Assembly: GCA_037127255.1 (NCBI GenBank)
Contig: JBANSL010000009.1
Location: forward strand, 23,834,475-23,898,474
DNA: 64,000 nt
Reading direction: 5' to 3'
From: Persicaria tinctoria
Lineage: Eukaryota > Streptophyta > Magnoliopsida > Caryophyllales > Polygonaceae
Under the pieces are notes generated by a model. That model did no database searches. It was not told the origin of the DNA and worked only from the letters and a program-made list of their open reading frames with translations. The position numbers and the translations under genes were made by a program. Of the stretch, positions 45,010-56,175 are shown one piece after another. The first letter of the stretch is position 1. Each line of letters begins with the position of its first letter.

Positions 45010-46594
45010 CATGCGTTCATTAACGATTGAGGCAGTGGGAAGAGCTTTTGAAGGAGAGGCAAGACTCAAAGTCCCTTGGGGAGACCGAGTGATGCCTATC
45101 TTTTCAAGGCTCTTAGAGTCGAACTTACCCATATGACGCTGCTGTTCTTCATTTTTGAAATCAATTCCAGAAGCTTTGAAGATTTGGGTCAAAAGGGTGG
45201 CAAAGGGGAGGGGAGTTCCTTTCCTGGCTTTTCTTGTGTGAGCCATGGATCCTAAAATGGTGTTGGCCAGATCAAGATCAAGGCCATTGAGGATTCGGTA
45301 AAGTAGGACCATGGCATTGTCAGTAAGGAGCGAGCCAGAGTTAAGACAGGGTAAGAGGCAACGAACAATGATGTTAAATATAATTTTTGCCTCTAGGGTA
45401 AGGGATGAGTGGGTGAGCTGCTTTGAGGTGCTGTTAGATGCTTCGGGTAGGAGGTATTTGGATCGGGCAAGGATAATACAGTTTTCTTTAGAGGGGTGTA
45501 CTTCAGAGGGCGGACAGGGGCTAGGTAGGGCAAGGAAATCCGCAAAGTCAGTGGAGTTGAAAGAGATTCTAACTCCCTTGACAACAGATTCCAAAGATCA
45601 ACCATTGGCATCGTGTTTGGCTTTTAGATTTATGTAGAACAGGTGGGTTAGCTGGGGATAATAGACGGTTTCAAGATTGAGAAGGGTCCAGGCTGGGGAT
45701 TTTTTGAGAAGTGCAATGCAAGGTAACTTCAAAGCTTCAAAGAACTCGATATCCAAAAAATCAGAACAGCATATCCTACGAGTTCGAAACTCATCTACCC
45801 ACTTTCCAGCCGTTTCAGCATTTTCAAACCATGAAGAGGGTACGGATTGGTTTACCTGGATGTAGGCGGGTGGATCAGCATTCTTCCTTCGAGCCTGTGT
45901 TGGAGCAGTCCTCTTGACAGGCGCCTCAAGACCTCTGAGGGTGCCCTTCCTGGTACGCTTGGGAGAAGGAGGCTTGACAGCAGTTGGGGCTTTCCGCTTC
46001 TTTGGAGACGGGGGAGGAGGAGAATGAGAAGGAGAGGCAACGGGTTCTGGCTCCTCTTCCTCCTCATCCTCAGACCCCGAGTCCTCACCGGACCCTGCGT
46101 CGTCCCCATCAGCTTCCTCTCCCTCTCCAGATCCGTCTTGCTCCTCGTCCTCTTCCTCAGGCTCCTCTTCAGAAGGAACCTCCTCGGCATCGGCTTCCTT
46201 CCGAATCCTCTCAGCTTCCTCCTCGACAAGTTTCCTTGCAAGCTCTGCCTCCTCCTCGACCTTCTTCTTCTTTAAAGCTTCCTCTTCGGCTTCCTTGGCT
46301 GCATCTCTTTCAAGAATGGCAACGAGATCATCTTCTTCCTCTTCCTCGTCCATCTCCTCAGCGATGATCTTCTTTTTCCCTTTCTGCTTCGCACTGAGAG
46401 GCTTCTTAGCAGAGCGTTTTTTGAGAGCTCTTGGGTACTGTGGTCGCGCCCTCAGTAATGGTGCTCTGGACAATAGCAGGGACAATGGCTTGAGGAGTGG
46501 GTTCAGGTGTAGGGGAAGTAGTAGTGGCCTGGCGTCCCTTGGGGGTGGCGCCAAGTCTTTTGGATGTGGAAGCTTTCTTTGATTTGGGAGCCAT
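45010..46594 (-). pseudogene. Broken plant putative transposon protein (Transposase_32-like)
   Basis: The ATG at 46594 opens MAPKSKKASTSKRLG, a Lys/Ser/Thr/Pro-rich start. A frameshift near 46430 is needed to pass into the main frame (ALKKRSAKKPLSAKQKGKKK), which goes through a long acidic coiled-coil-like stretch (EEEAELARKLVEEEAERIRKE) and a basic SPKKRK segment to a globular part (about 45860 onward). A TGA at 45598-45600 (GGT TGA TCT) interrupts this part; the same frame continues VVKGVRISFNSTDFADFLALP and ILNGLDLDLANTILGSM. The globular part resembles the plant-only putative transposon protein domain (Pfam Transposase_32), recalled from memory. The gene is cut by the LTR of B at 45009. 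Host-derived versus transposon-derived origin is open. Confidence 0.65.
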
Positions 46595-46767
46595 GGAGGT
46601 AACCGGCTAGGGTTTTTTAGAACAGTTTGAGAGGTTGAAGAAAGAGAAGTTGGAAGGCTTTGGATAAGTCTGAGTTTGTGATGAAATCGGGTACAGAATT
46701 GGGTTTAAGTAGAGAGAGATGATGGAGTGATGGGACGGGTTTAGAGTTCAAAGGATAGTAATTAGAC

Positions 46768-47200
46768 CCGGGCAAACGCGGGCGCGGGCCGGGCTTGGGA
46801 CGGGCTTTTTAGCCAGAAATTTATCCCGGTGTTGCGGGCACGGGCCGGGCTAAGCCCGCTTAACGGGTTGAAAACATTGTCCGAACCCGTCCGCTATTGC
46901 GGGTGCGGGCAGCCCGCGGGTACCCGCTAAATTTTACCCTATACTAATACTACGTACTGTACTCGTAAAACACGTAAAAAAAATGCAATACTTGTTGAGT
47001 TTTTAATAGCTGTTGTTTACACTTTAATCAGGGGAAAACAATCTGGAATAATAAAGTCAAAAAAATGCAATACCTGTTAAATAGTATTGCTCACACAAAC
47101 TGTAAATATATATATATACTTGTCCAACAGAGAATTAAAAATTTAGCCATTACCGTAGTCTGTAGGTATACGTATAGATATATTTTTTTATAATTAATAA
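46768..47200 (+). mobile_element. hAT-like terminal fragment, truncated by element H
   Basis: Starting at about 46768 TAGACCCGGGCAAACG is followed by ~160 bases densely packed with GGGC/GCCC words (GCGGGCCGGGC, CGGGTACCCGC), then AT-rich sequence. This pattern of a TAGRCC-type end plus subterminal GGGCCGGGC repeats is familiar from plant hAT elements. No transposase is seen and the other end is missing. Confidence 0.4.
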
Positions 47201-48255
47201 TGATGCGGGACCATCCAAGCCATCATCAACGACACCTCCGGACACACCTATGATTCGAGATTATGAGGATGATGTCCTTCTCAAGAGGAAGAAGAAGGCT
47301 CCACCATGGGAAGAAGTCCCAAGGTGCAAGCTTGGATTAAATGACGTTTTGGTTCGTTCATAGTCATTTGACAGCTTTTCGACGTCTCTGTAAAATGGGT
47401 CGTACGGATTCAATATTGATCGGATTGAGGCGTTCCATACCTTGTTGGAACGAGGACGAAGAGATCTACAACTTTGATGTTGAAGGTTTTTCCAGATTCG
47501 TCCTATAGCTTGGCCGAAATCCACATTCTTTGAGCTGCTGCTGGTTTTGACGGGATTTTGTTATGTTTTGGAACATTATATTTATTTCTTATTTAGTATT
47601 TCTTATACTTAAGTTATTTTAGGAAACTTTAAGGTTATTTTTATTATTTCCATTAGATGTTAGTTTTATCTTATTTTATCATCTAACTCGGCCCAACAGC
47701 CCTGCGTGGCCTATATATTCCGAGTTCTCCTATTGTAATTCAATTAGAACATGATGAATAGAATTTAGATCTCTCAAATTGTGTGAAACACATGGAGTGT
47801 CTTGTTGATCCAACTAGAGCTGTGCTCGTTGATCTTCGAATTGGTTTGTTGTAGCTTGGTTTGCTTTGCCGTTCATCAACTTCGCAAGACTTGGTGAATC
47901 TAGTATCCACAAGCCCCCTTCTGGTGCTTCAAGTTGTCCGCTTGATTGTGTCGGATTGTAGAGGCGGGTTGTGTAGGCATTGGTATTGGTTCCTACCCTC
48001 TGAGGAGGCCTGGGGTCTTTATCTTGTTCTGCATAGATCGACTCAGTCCTTATCAGGTCGTGTCTTTCCATTCTTTCCATTAAATTTCGTGTCTTTCCTT
48101 TTGTTCTTACTGTTTCGTGTCTTTCTTGGAGTTCTTGATCAATTCTTGATCGAATTCTTGGTGTTTCTTGAATCTTACATTGCTGCGTTCTTGTTTCTTG
48201 TTTAGTTCTTGCTTGTTGTCGAAGATCGGACCAACCCACGGCTAACCCCGTATCA
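47201..48255 (+). repeat. LTR of element H (type III), 1055 bp
   Basis: TGATGCGGGACC...CCCCGTATCA, TATA box at 47712-47719. It encodes a tail (GPSKPSSTTPPDTPMIR, KRKKKAPPWEEV) related to that of F, ended by a stop near 47360. Confidence 0.92.
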
Positions 48256-48258
48256 AAT

Positions 48259-48270
48259 TGGTATCAGAGC
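48259..48270 (+). other. First primer binding site of element H
   Basis: TGGTATCAGAGC, the exact canonical tRNA-iMet PBS. Confidence 0.9.
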
Positions 48271-49092
48271 TTTGGTTTCCGACATCAAGATTGAGTCTTT
48301 TCTTTTCATAAACACAAAAACCACAAAAAAAAAGAGTCCTTTTCTTGTTTTGTCTTTTACTTCTTGTTTCTTGAATTGATTATTGCGTTAATCTTTTGTT
48401 TGTGATTGTTTGTGGTTGCATAGCCTAAACACAAGCCTACCCTAGACCGTGGAGTCGACCAGATCAGTGCGCACACCCTTGTGTTCACTCCCCTAGCCGA
48501 CGGCAAACCTCTTGTCCCCATAGTCGAGTAGCTTTGGTCGACAGCCTCCATTCACACACAAAGAAACCCTAGTTTGTTCTATCCTTTTCTATCTTTGGAA
48601 TATTTTATCTATCCTATATCTATTTTATTTGCCTTGTTACAATCTGATTTTAATTGATAGATTAATCCATATTATCTATCTTTTATCTTTAAAGAGGCTT
48701 AGATAGATCTTGTTACCATATATTGCCACAGGTTGTTTATAAATACATCTTTAAGGGCTGAATTTCTATCATCTATCACCACACCTTAGATTTTTTAGTC
48801 CTATACCATTATTAGTGTTCTTTCTTGCATTAGTTTCATAAGTTAAAAAAAAAACAAAAAAAAAACAGTAAATTAAAGTTCCGAAAATTCAAAAAAAAAA
48901 AAGAGAAGAAAGTGTTTGGTTGTTGTTTGTTGATCTAGTGCAAGAAAACCTAAAGGACACAACTTTTTGGTGATCTCCATAGCCGTTGTCGACAGCCCTA
49001 AACCCAAACACATACACCTCCACAAAATTGAAACCCTACCTAGCAACTACAACATCATAACTTAAGGTTTTCAATCAAAAGAGGTAAATTTC
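48271..49092 (+). other. First leader of element H
   Basis: Homologous to the start of the other gypsy leaders, up to GAGGTAAATTTCCA, where it switches to LTR sequence before the TCGAG cluster would begin. No ORF. Confidence 0.8.
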
Positions 49093-49347
49093 CATTCTTG
49101 TTCTTTAATTTCGAGTCTTGCTGCGTTCTTGAGAATCTTGATCGATCTTGATTACTTCTTGGTCGAATCTTGCTGATCTTGTTGAGTCTTTATTCGTTCT
49201 TGCTTCCGTTCTTTAACTTCTTGATTGATCTTGCAGATTTCTTGATCGATTCTTGAAGCTATCTTGCTGCGTCGTTTGAGTCTTGTTTCTTGTTTAGTTC
49301 TTGCTTGTTGTCGAAGATCGGACCAACCCACGGCTAACCCCGTATCA
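49093..49347 (+). repeat. Partial LTR (R-U5 part) joined to the H leader
   Basis: Matches the reverse complement of bases 1-130 and so belongs to the subvariant of the left-edge LTR, not to the LTR at 47201. Ends CCCCGTATCA. The join lies in shared TTTCCA. Confidence 0.85.
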
Positions 49348-49350
49348 AAT

Positions 49351-49362
49351 TGGTATCAGAGC
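49351..49362 (+). other. Second primer binding site of element H
   Basis: TGGTATCAGAGC, 3 bases after the partial LTR. Confidence 0.9.
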
Positions 49363-50384
49363 TTTGGTTTCCGACATCAAGATTGAGTCTTTTCTTTTCC
49401 ATAAACACAAAAACCCACAAAAAGAGTCCTTTTCTTGTTTTGGTCTTTTACTTCTTGTTTCTTTATTTGATTATTGCACTAACCCTTCTTGTTTGTGATT
49501 GTTGTGGTTGCTCATCCCAAACACAATAGCCTAGCCAAACCAGTGGAGTCGACCACCTTGTGTGCACCCATCTCGAGTGCAACAGCCCTAGTCGACGGCA
49601 CCTTGTGTCCCCATAAGTTTGCTTGGCCGAAATTGCAGTTCTCCACACAAAGAGCAAACCCTAGTTTGTTATCTTTTCTATCCTTTTCTATCTTTGAGAT
49701 ATTTAATTCTATCTATTTTCTTGCCTTATTGAAATTCAGATTTTATTTGGTGGAATTAATTCAATTATATCTATCAAATATATCTAAAGGCTAAAGATAG
49801 ATCCTATTACCATATTTAACCAAAGGTTGTCTATTAATTTATCTTTAGGGCCGGAAATTTTATCTTTTCACCATTATTTCTCATATTTTCGAGTCCTCTC
49901 TATCTTAGATAGAGTCTTTCTTGCATTAGTTTTATAAAAAAAAAAAAATAATCAAAAATCAGTTTCGAAAATTCAAAAAATAATAGATTTATCTTGGACC
50001 TAGGAGGATAAAATTCACTAGGGGTAAAAGTAAGTCAAAAAAAAAAAAGAGATAGAGTTTGTTCTACTAGTGCAAGAAAGCTCCAAAGGACCTTATTTGG
50101 TGAATTGCCTAGCCCTAGTCGACATACCCTATCCCAAACACATACACCTCCACAAAATTGAAACCCTACCCTGCAACTACAACGTCCTAACTTAAAGGTT
50201 TTCAATCAAAAGAGGTAAATTTCCAAGCTTTCTTTTATTTTCTTTGTTATTCAGCATTGTCAAGTGCTTGATCCCTTGATCGAGTGTTTTTGAGTCCATA
50301 TCGAGTTGCTCTTGACCCCTGTCGAGTGCAGTGTTGTGTGTGTGTCCAGTGCTGGAAACCCACAGGTACCGAGTCGATACCCTA
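49363..50384 (+). other. Second leader of element H, cut by element D
   Basis: Near-complete gypsy leader with the start of a TCGAGT cluster (about 50265-50380). D is inserted after CCCTA (50380-50384), its presumed TSD; the partner copy is outside the window. Confidence 0.8.
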
Positions 50385-51361
50385 TGATACGGGGTTAGCC
50401 GTAGGTTGGTCCGATCTTCGACAACAAGCAAGAACTGAACAAGAAAAGCAAGAACTCGATCAAGATCAATCAAGAACAGCCAAGAATCAATAAAGACGCA
50501 GCAAGATTCACCAAGAACAAGGATTCTTGATGTCGACACTAAACAAGAATGACAAAGACTCGATAAAGATAGATAAAGACTCGAAAATGAATGCAAGAAT
50601 GGAAAGACACGACCTGATAAGGACTGAGTCGATCTATGTAGCACAAGATAAAGACCCCAGGCCTCCTCAGAGGGTAGGAACCAATACCAATGCCTACACA
50701 ACCCGCCTCTACAATCCGACACAATCAAGCGGACAACTTGAAGCACCAGAAGGGGGCTTGTGAATACTAGGATCACCAAGTCTTGCGAAGTTGACGAACA
50801 CAAAGCAAACCAAGCTGAGATTATCAATCGGTTGAGATCACGAAGAGCACAGCTCTATTCGGTCTGATCTCTCTCTCTAAAGTGTTTCACACGTTTTGAG
50901 AAGAATAACTTGTATTATGAATGTTCCAATTGTTCTACAAGGCTGAAATCGAAATATATAGGGAACTAAGGCCTGTTGGCCGGCCTAACTAGATAGAAAT
51001 AGATAGATCTACTTTCTAATGGGCTTTAAAATAAATCTAAGAACAAAAATAAATAAGGTCTCTAAAAAGAATGACTAAAAAAGCCCAATTCAGCCCAATA
51101 GAACACTTAAGCTGAAAAGGGTTTCCAACACTTAGAATATTTCGGCCTAAGCATTTCTAAGGTGGCTCGGCCTCTATTTGTGCTCCAATGCACATGTATG
51201 TCTTCAATGTAGGCTCGGGGAGTTGAACCTTGCTCGAGAACAAAGTGTGAGTGACGAATAGGAATGAGTCTCTCTGAAGCTTCTTTGCTCTAGCTCGAGT
51301 CATTGGTCCTTCTCCAAGAATGATGGGTGTGTCTGGAGCTGTAGAAGATGGTCCCGCATCA
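50385..51361 (-). repeat. 3' LTR of element D
   Basis: 977 bp, nearly identical to the LTRs of A. PPT at 51362-51374. Confidence 0.95.
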
Positions 51362-54300
51362 ACCTCCCCTTCTTGAAAAGGATTCGCCCACGAATCCAAG
51401 TCCTCATCCACAGCGAAGTAAGGGATTAGATCGGCGACGTTGAATGTAGCGCTCACGCCCATGTCTCCAGGAAGCTCCAATTGGTAGGCATTGTCGCCCA
51501 CTCTCTTCTTGATCCGAAATGGTCCATCACCACGCGGCGACAGCTTGTTCTTCCGGGCTTCTGGAAACCGCTCCTTCCGTAAGTGCACCCATACAAGATC
51601 TCCAGGCTGAAAAGTGACCAAGCGACGTCCTCTGTTGGCCTTGTTAGCATTGTATTCAGCCTTTAGCTTCAGCTTCTCTCGAGTTCGTTCATGCAGCTCC
51701 TTGATGAACTCGACATGCTTACCTGCCTCAAATGATTCTTTGTCTCTCATAGGATATGGAGTAAGATCAAAAGGGGTTAGTGGATTAACACCATACACAC
51801 ATTCAAATGGACTGATTTTAGTAGCTGAATGTATGGTTCGGTTATATGCAAATTCCACATGAGGTAAGGCTTCTTCCCAAAGTTTCAAATTCTTCCTAAT
51901 AATGGCTCTAAGGAGTGTTCCAAGTGTTCTATTAGTCACCTCAGTTTGGCCATCAGTTTGGGGGTGGCTAGAAGTAGAGAATAGCAATCTAGTTCCCAAT
52001 TTATTCCATAAAGTACGCCAAAAATGACTTAAGAATTTCACATCCCTATCACTAACAATAGTTTTAGGCACACCATGCAACCTAACTACTTCTCTAAAGA
52101 ATAGATTAGCAACATTGGTAGCATCGTCAGTTTTGTGGCATGCAATGAAATGAGCCATTTTAGAGAACCTATCCACTACCACAAATATAGAATCTCTCCC
52201 CTTCTTAGTTCTAGGCAACCCAACTATGAAATCCATGGATATGTCTTCCCAAGGGGCTGATGGGGTTGGTAGTGGTGTATAAAGGCCATGGGGCATAAGC
52301 TTAGCTTTGGCTTTAATGCAATCTATGCATCTCTTAAGGCAATGTTCTACATCCCTAAGCATATGTGGCCAATAGAAATGTGATTTCAGTGTGTTATATG
52401 TCTTATCTCTACCAAAATGTCCCATTAATCCACCACTATGGGCTTCACTAACAAGTAATAATCGTAGAGAACATCTAGGAATGCACACTTGATCTTTTCG
52501 AAATAAGAATCCGTCATGTATATAAAAGCTGTCATTAGGACCTTTTTCTAAGCATTTTCGAAAATGATCTCCAAAATCCAAATCAGATTCATACAATTCC
52601 TTTATGTAAACAAAACCTAAGACTCTAGAATCCAAAGTGGTTAAAAGTACACGTCTTCTAGCTAAAGCATGAGAATCGAAATCAGCTATTAGGGCATGTC
52701 TCCGAGATAATGCATCTGCAACCACATTGTCTTTGCCTTTCTTATATTTAATCACATAAGGAAATGTTTCAATGAATTCCATCCATCGTCCATGTCTCCT
52801 ATCAAGTTTATCTTGGCTTTTAAAGTGTTTTAAAGATTCATGATCAGTCCTAAGAATAAACTCGCTAGGCCATAGATAGTGAGACCATGTCTTAAGTACT
52901 CTAAATAATGCATACAATTCCTTATCATAGGTAGAGTAATTAAGACAAGCACCTTTCAACTTCTCAGAAAAGAAAGCAATAGGCTTACCTCCCTGCATAA
53001 GGACTCCACCAATTCCAACTCCGCTAGCATCACACTCTACTTCAAAGGGCTGAGTAAAGTCCGGCAAAGCTAATAGAGGTGCGTGAGTGAGCTTGTCCTT
53101 AAGGGTGTTGAATGCTTCCTCCTGAGCTGCTCCCCATGTGAATTCACTCCGCTTTTTCGTGAGCTCAGTGAGGGGTGCCGAGATGGTGCTGAAATCTCGA
53201 ACAAATCGACGATAGAAGCTCGCCAATCCTTGGAAGCTGCGTACATGGCCGATGTTGGTGGGTGTTGGCCACTCCTGGATCGCCTTGATCTTAGCCTCAT
53301 CGACACGCAGTCCTTTCGAACTCACTACAAATCCAAGAAAAGACACTTGGTCATGACATAATGCACACTTCTTTAAATTAGCATACAAGCGTTCAATTCT
53401 CAGCGTTTTAAGCACTTCTCTAAGATGTGATTCATGTTCATTAAGAGATTTGCTATAAATCAGAATATCATCAAAATAAACAACAACAAATCTTCCAATG
53501 AAATCTCGAAGCACATGATTCATTAAACGCATAAAAGTGCTAGGAGCGTTAGTTAAACCAAAAGGCATAACCAACCACTCATATAACCCAAGCTTAGTCT
53601 TAAAGGCTGTTTTCCATTCATCACCTTCTTTCATTCTAATTTGATGATAGCCACTTCTAAGATCAATTTTAGAAAATATAGAAGCTCCATGTAACTCATC
53701 TAGCATATCATCTAATCTAGGAATAGGGTGACGATATTTGATAGTAATGTTATTAATAGCCCTACAATCTACACACATTCTCCATGATCCATCTTTCTTA
53801 GGGACTAATAACACAGGCACAGCACACGGACTTAAGCTAGTTCGAATATAACCCTTGTTCAACAGTTCCTGGACTTGGGTTTGGACCTCTTGGGTCTCAG
53901 TGGGATTCATACGATACGCAGGTCGATTAGGCAATGCAGCCCCTGGAATAAGATCAATTTGATGCTCAATTCCACGAATAGGGGGTAGACCTGGTGGTAT
54001 GTCATCGGGAAACACATCTTTATACTCCTCAAGTACAGCGAGTATATTGGCTGGAAGAGAAGCTTTAAGCTCTTCACTCAACATATTCAAGCTCTTAATG
54101 AGATGCATAAGGGTGGTTTCTCCATCCGCAAATTCGTCTAAAAATGTACTCTTGGAAGCCATTAGTACACCTTTAGGCCGAGTTTGAGGATCCACTTGGC
54201 TCGACTGAGCCTCCTGATCTAACTCACCTTTACTTACCTTGCGCTTCTCAATCTCGTCAGCCACTTGTGTTGGCGTCATGGGTTTGAGAACAACGTTTTT

Positions 54301-56175
54301 CCCCTGAAATGTAAAGGCATATCGGTTAGAATGACCATCATGTTGGACCTTACGATCAAATTGCCAAGGACGGCCTAAAAGAATGTGACAAGCTTGCATA
54401 GGCACAATATCACATAAAACATCATCTTCATAATGTCCTAGCTTAATATGCACTTTAACTTGTCTATGAACTCTTAATAAACCACAATCATTCATCCAAT
54501 GCAATTTGTAAGGTCGGGGGTGTTGGACAGTAGGTAAATGCAATTTGTCAACCATTTCTTGACTAGCTAAATTACAGCAACTACCTCCATCAATGATCAC
54601 ATTTACAACCTTTCTTTTAACTAGACAACGAGTATGAAACAAGTTTTCCCTTTGATTATCTTCACATGGTGTAGGAACAACACTTAAAACTCTCCTAACA
54701 ATCAAAGATTCTCCATGTTCATATTCAACCTCATTATCATCATTTTCATAACAAACAAGGTTTAAGTTCTGATCATTGTCATTAGCATGCTCATCCGGTT
54801 CATCACAAGAATTTTCAGATTCATATTCTCCAAATTGATTAACCATGAGCGTTTTCTTATTAGGGCAATCCTTCATATAATGTCCTCTACCTTGGCATTT
54901 AAAGCATACGATATCTCTAGAACGAGTAGTAGAAGGATTAGGATTACTCCCTTTGGGACCAGTAGATGTCCCAGACGATTCACGTCCATTCCATGGACCC
55001 TTTCCTTTGTCGAGGGGCTGTTGAGGTGCTCGGCTATCTCCTCTCCCTTGGGGCTGGCTTGGTCGATCTCGTGAACCACCCTCACCACGCCATTGGGACT
55101 GATTTGGCCGAGGTTGGCGCCATTGGGGCTGTTGGCCACTCGACATTCTTCCTTGGCTCTTGTAACGTTGTCCCTTTTCTACTTTAATTGCTAAATGTAA
55201 CAAATCAGTAGGAGTAGTATAGGGAAAATAATCAATCTCATGAGCTAAAGCGGGATGCAATATCCTAAGATATCTAGCATTGGTATCTTCATGAGGTTCA
55301 TTCACATTAGCTCGAGCCATAATTTCTTGCATAAGATTAAATGTTTCCTCAACAGTTTTATTTCCTTGCTTAAGATTTTCTAATCTTTGCCTAAGCTCTC
55401 TAGCATAATGTTGAGGTACAAATCGATTTCTCATTAATGCTTTAAGTTGTTCCCAAGAAGCGATAGGTGCATCAAGAGCTCTTCTCCTTTCTTTAACTAA
55501 GTTATCCCACCAAATTAAAGCAAAGCCTGTGAACTCTAAAGTAGCTAATTGCACCTTTTTAGCATTAGAGAAATTATGACAACTCCAAATTTGATCCAGT
55601 TTAGTTTCCCAATCAATATAAACATCCGGATCAGTTTTACCTTCAAAAGGAGGAATCTTTACCTTGACCTTACCTATGCCGTCCTCGTCATTGTATCTAG
55701 GTGGTCGGTTCTGATTTCCTCTTTGATTCCGTCTCGGACGCTGCTCCCAATACTCCTCTTCTTGGAAGTCATCATCTTGCTCCGAGTAGTAGAAGTGCTC
55801 CTGGAAGCCTCGACCTCTTCCCCTTCCTTGTCCTTGACCTTGCACATTAACAAACCCATTATTCCGATCATTTCTCCCACCTCGTGGAGAGTTGTTTTCA
55901 TTGAATAAAGGATTTTCTAAATTGACATGAGGATTAGGATTAGGGATAGGATTTATGACCTCTCTTTCATCATTAGGCGTCTCGTCACGCCTTGGATTTC
56001 CCTGACCACCCACCGTGTTAGAGCCACTCGGCCTAGCTTCTAAGGCTGTCAATCGATCTAGAATGGCCGTCAAGGTGTTGGTGAGGTTGTTGAATTGCTC
56101 GGGTGTCACAGTAGCACTCGAGTTACCCTCATTGTTGGGGTTGTTAACACCATTGTTTCCCTGATTGTTAGACAT
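51157..56175 (-). CDS. Gag-Pol polyprotein of element D, 1672 aa, intact
   Basis: Colinear with the A protein and nearly identical to it: Gag with CCHC knuckle, protease (IIDGGS), RT with YFDD, RNase H, HHCC/DDE integrase and LTR-encoded tail. Visible differences include IMARAN for TMARAN in Gag, LVKRKVVN for LVKGKVVN just before the protease active site, KKCALCH for KKCELCH in RT and the absence of the extra Cys of A. No stop or frameshift. The G-to-R change beside the protease could affect function, but this cannot be judged from sequence. Confidence 0.97.
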   Translation of the reverse strand: MSNNQGNNGVNNPNNEGNSSATVTPEQFNNLTNTLTAILDRLTALEARPSGSNTVGGQGNPRRDETPNDEREVINPIPNPNPHVNLENPLFNENNSPRGGRNDRNNGFVNVQGQGQGRGRGRGFQEHFYYSEQDDDFQEEEYWEQRPRRNQRGNQNRPPRYNDEDGIGKVKVKIPPFEGKTDPDVYIDWETKLDQIWSCHNFSNAKKVQLATLEFTGFALIWWDNLVKERRRALDAPIASWEQLKALMRNRFVPQHYARELRQRLENLKQGNKTVEETFNLMQEIMARANVNEPHEDTNARYLRILHPALAHEIDYFPYTTPTDLLHLAIKVEKGQRYKSQGRMSSGQQPQWRQPRPNQSQWRGEGGSRDRPSQPQGRGDSRAPQQPLDKGKGPWNGRESSGTSTGPKGSNPNPSTTRSRDIVCFKCQGRGHYMKDCPNKKTLMVNQFGEYESENSCDEPDEHANDNDQNLNLVCYENDDNEVEYEHGESLIVRRVLSVVPTPCEDNQRENLFHTRCLVKRKVVNVIIDGGSCCNLASQEMVDKLHLPTVQHPRPYKLHWMNDCGLLRVHRQVKVHIKLGHYEDDVLCDIVPMQACHILLGRPWQFDRKVQHDGHSNRYAFTFQGKNVVLKPMTPTQVADEIEKRKVSKGELDQEAQSSQVDPQTRPKGVLMASKSTFLDEFADGETTLMHLIKSLNMLSEELKASLPANILAVLEEYKDVFPDDIPPGLPPIRGIEHQIDLIPGAALPNRPAYRMNPTETQEVQTQVQELLNKGYIRTSLSPCAVPVLLVPKKDGSWRMCVDCRAINNITIKYRHPIPRLDDMLDELHGASIFSKIDLRSGYHQIRMKEGDEWKTAFKTKLGLYEWLVMPFGLTNAPSTFMRLMNHVLRDFIGRFVVVYFDDILIYSKSLNEHESHLREVLKTLRIERLYANLKKCALCHDQVSFLGFVVSSKGLRVDEAKIKAIQEWPTPTNIGHVRSFQGLASFYRRFVRDFSTISAPLTELTKKRSEFTWGAAQEEAFNTLKDKLTHAPLLALPDFTQPFEVECDASGVGIGGVLMQGGKPIAFFSEKLKGACLNYSTYDKELYALFRVLKTWSHYLWPSEFILRTDHESLKHFKSQDKLDRRHGRWMEFIETFPYVIKYKKGKDNVVADALSRRHALIADFDSHALARRRVLLTTLDSRVLGFVYIKELYESDLDFGDHFRKCLEKGPNDSFYIHDGFLFRKDQVCIPRCSLRLLLVSEAHSGGLMGHFGRDKTYNTLKSHFYWPHMLRDVEHCLKRCIDCIKAKAKLMPHGLYTPLPTPSAPWEDISMDFIVGLPRTKKGRDSIFVVVDRFSKMAHFIACHKTDDATNVANLFFREVVRLHGVPKTIVSDRDVKFLSHFWRTLWNKLGTRLLFSTSSHPQTDGQTEVTNRTLGTLLRAIIRKNLKLWEEALPHVEFAYNRTIHSATKISPFECVYGVNPLTPFDLTPYPMRDKESFEAGKHVEFIKELHERTREKLKLKAEYNANKANRGRRLVTFQPGDLVWVHLRKERFPEARKNKLSPRGDGPFRIKKRVGDNAYQLELPGDMGVSATFNVADLIPYFAVDEDLDSWANPFQEGEVDAGPSSTAPDTPIILGEGPMTRARAKKLQRDSFLFVTHTLFSSKVQLPEPTLKTYMCIGAQIEAEPP

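Larger units (their letters stand above)
47201..50384 (+). mobile_element. Element H: chimeric type III gypsy fragment with two R-U5/PBS units, interrupted by element D
   Basis: Order: complete LTR (47201-48255), PBS, leader (to about 49092), then the 3' part of a different LTR (to 49347), a second PBS and second leader, broken at 50384 by D. No gag or pol is visible; any remainder would lie beyond E outside the window. Confidence 0.8.
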
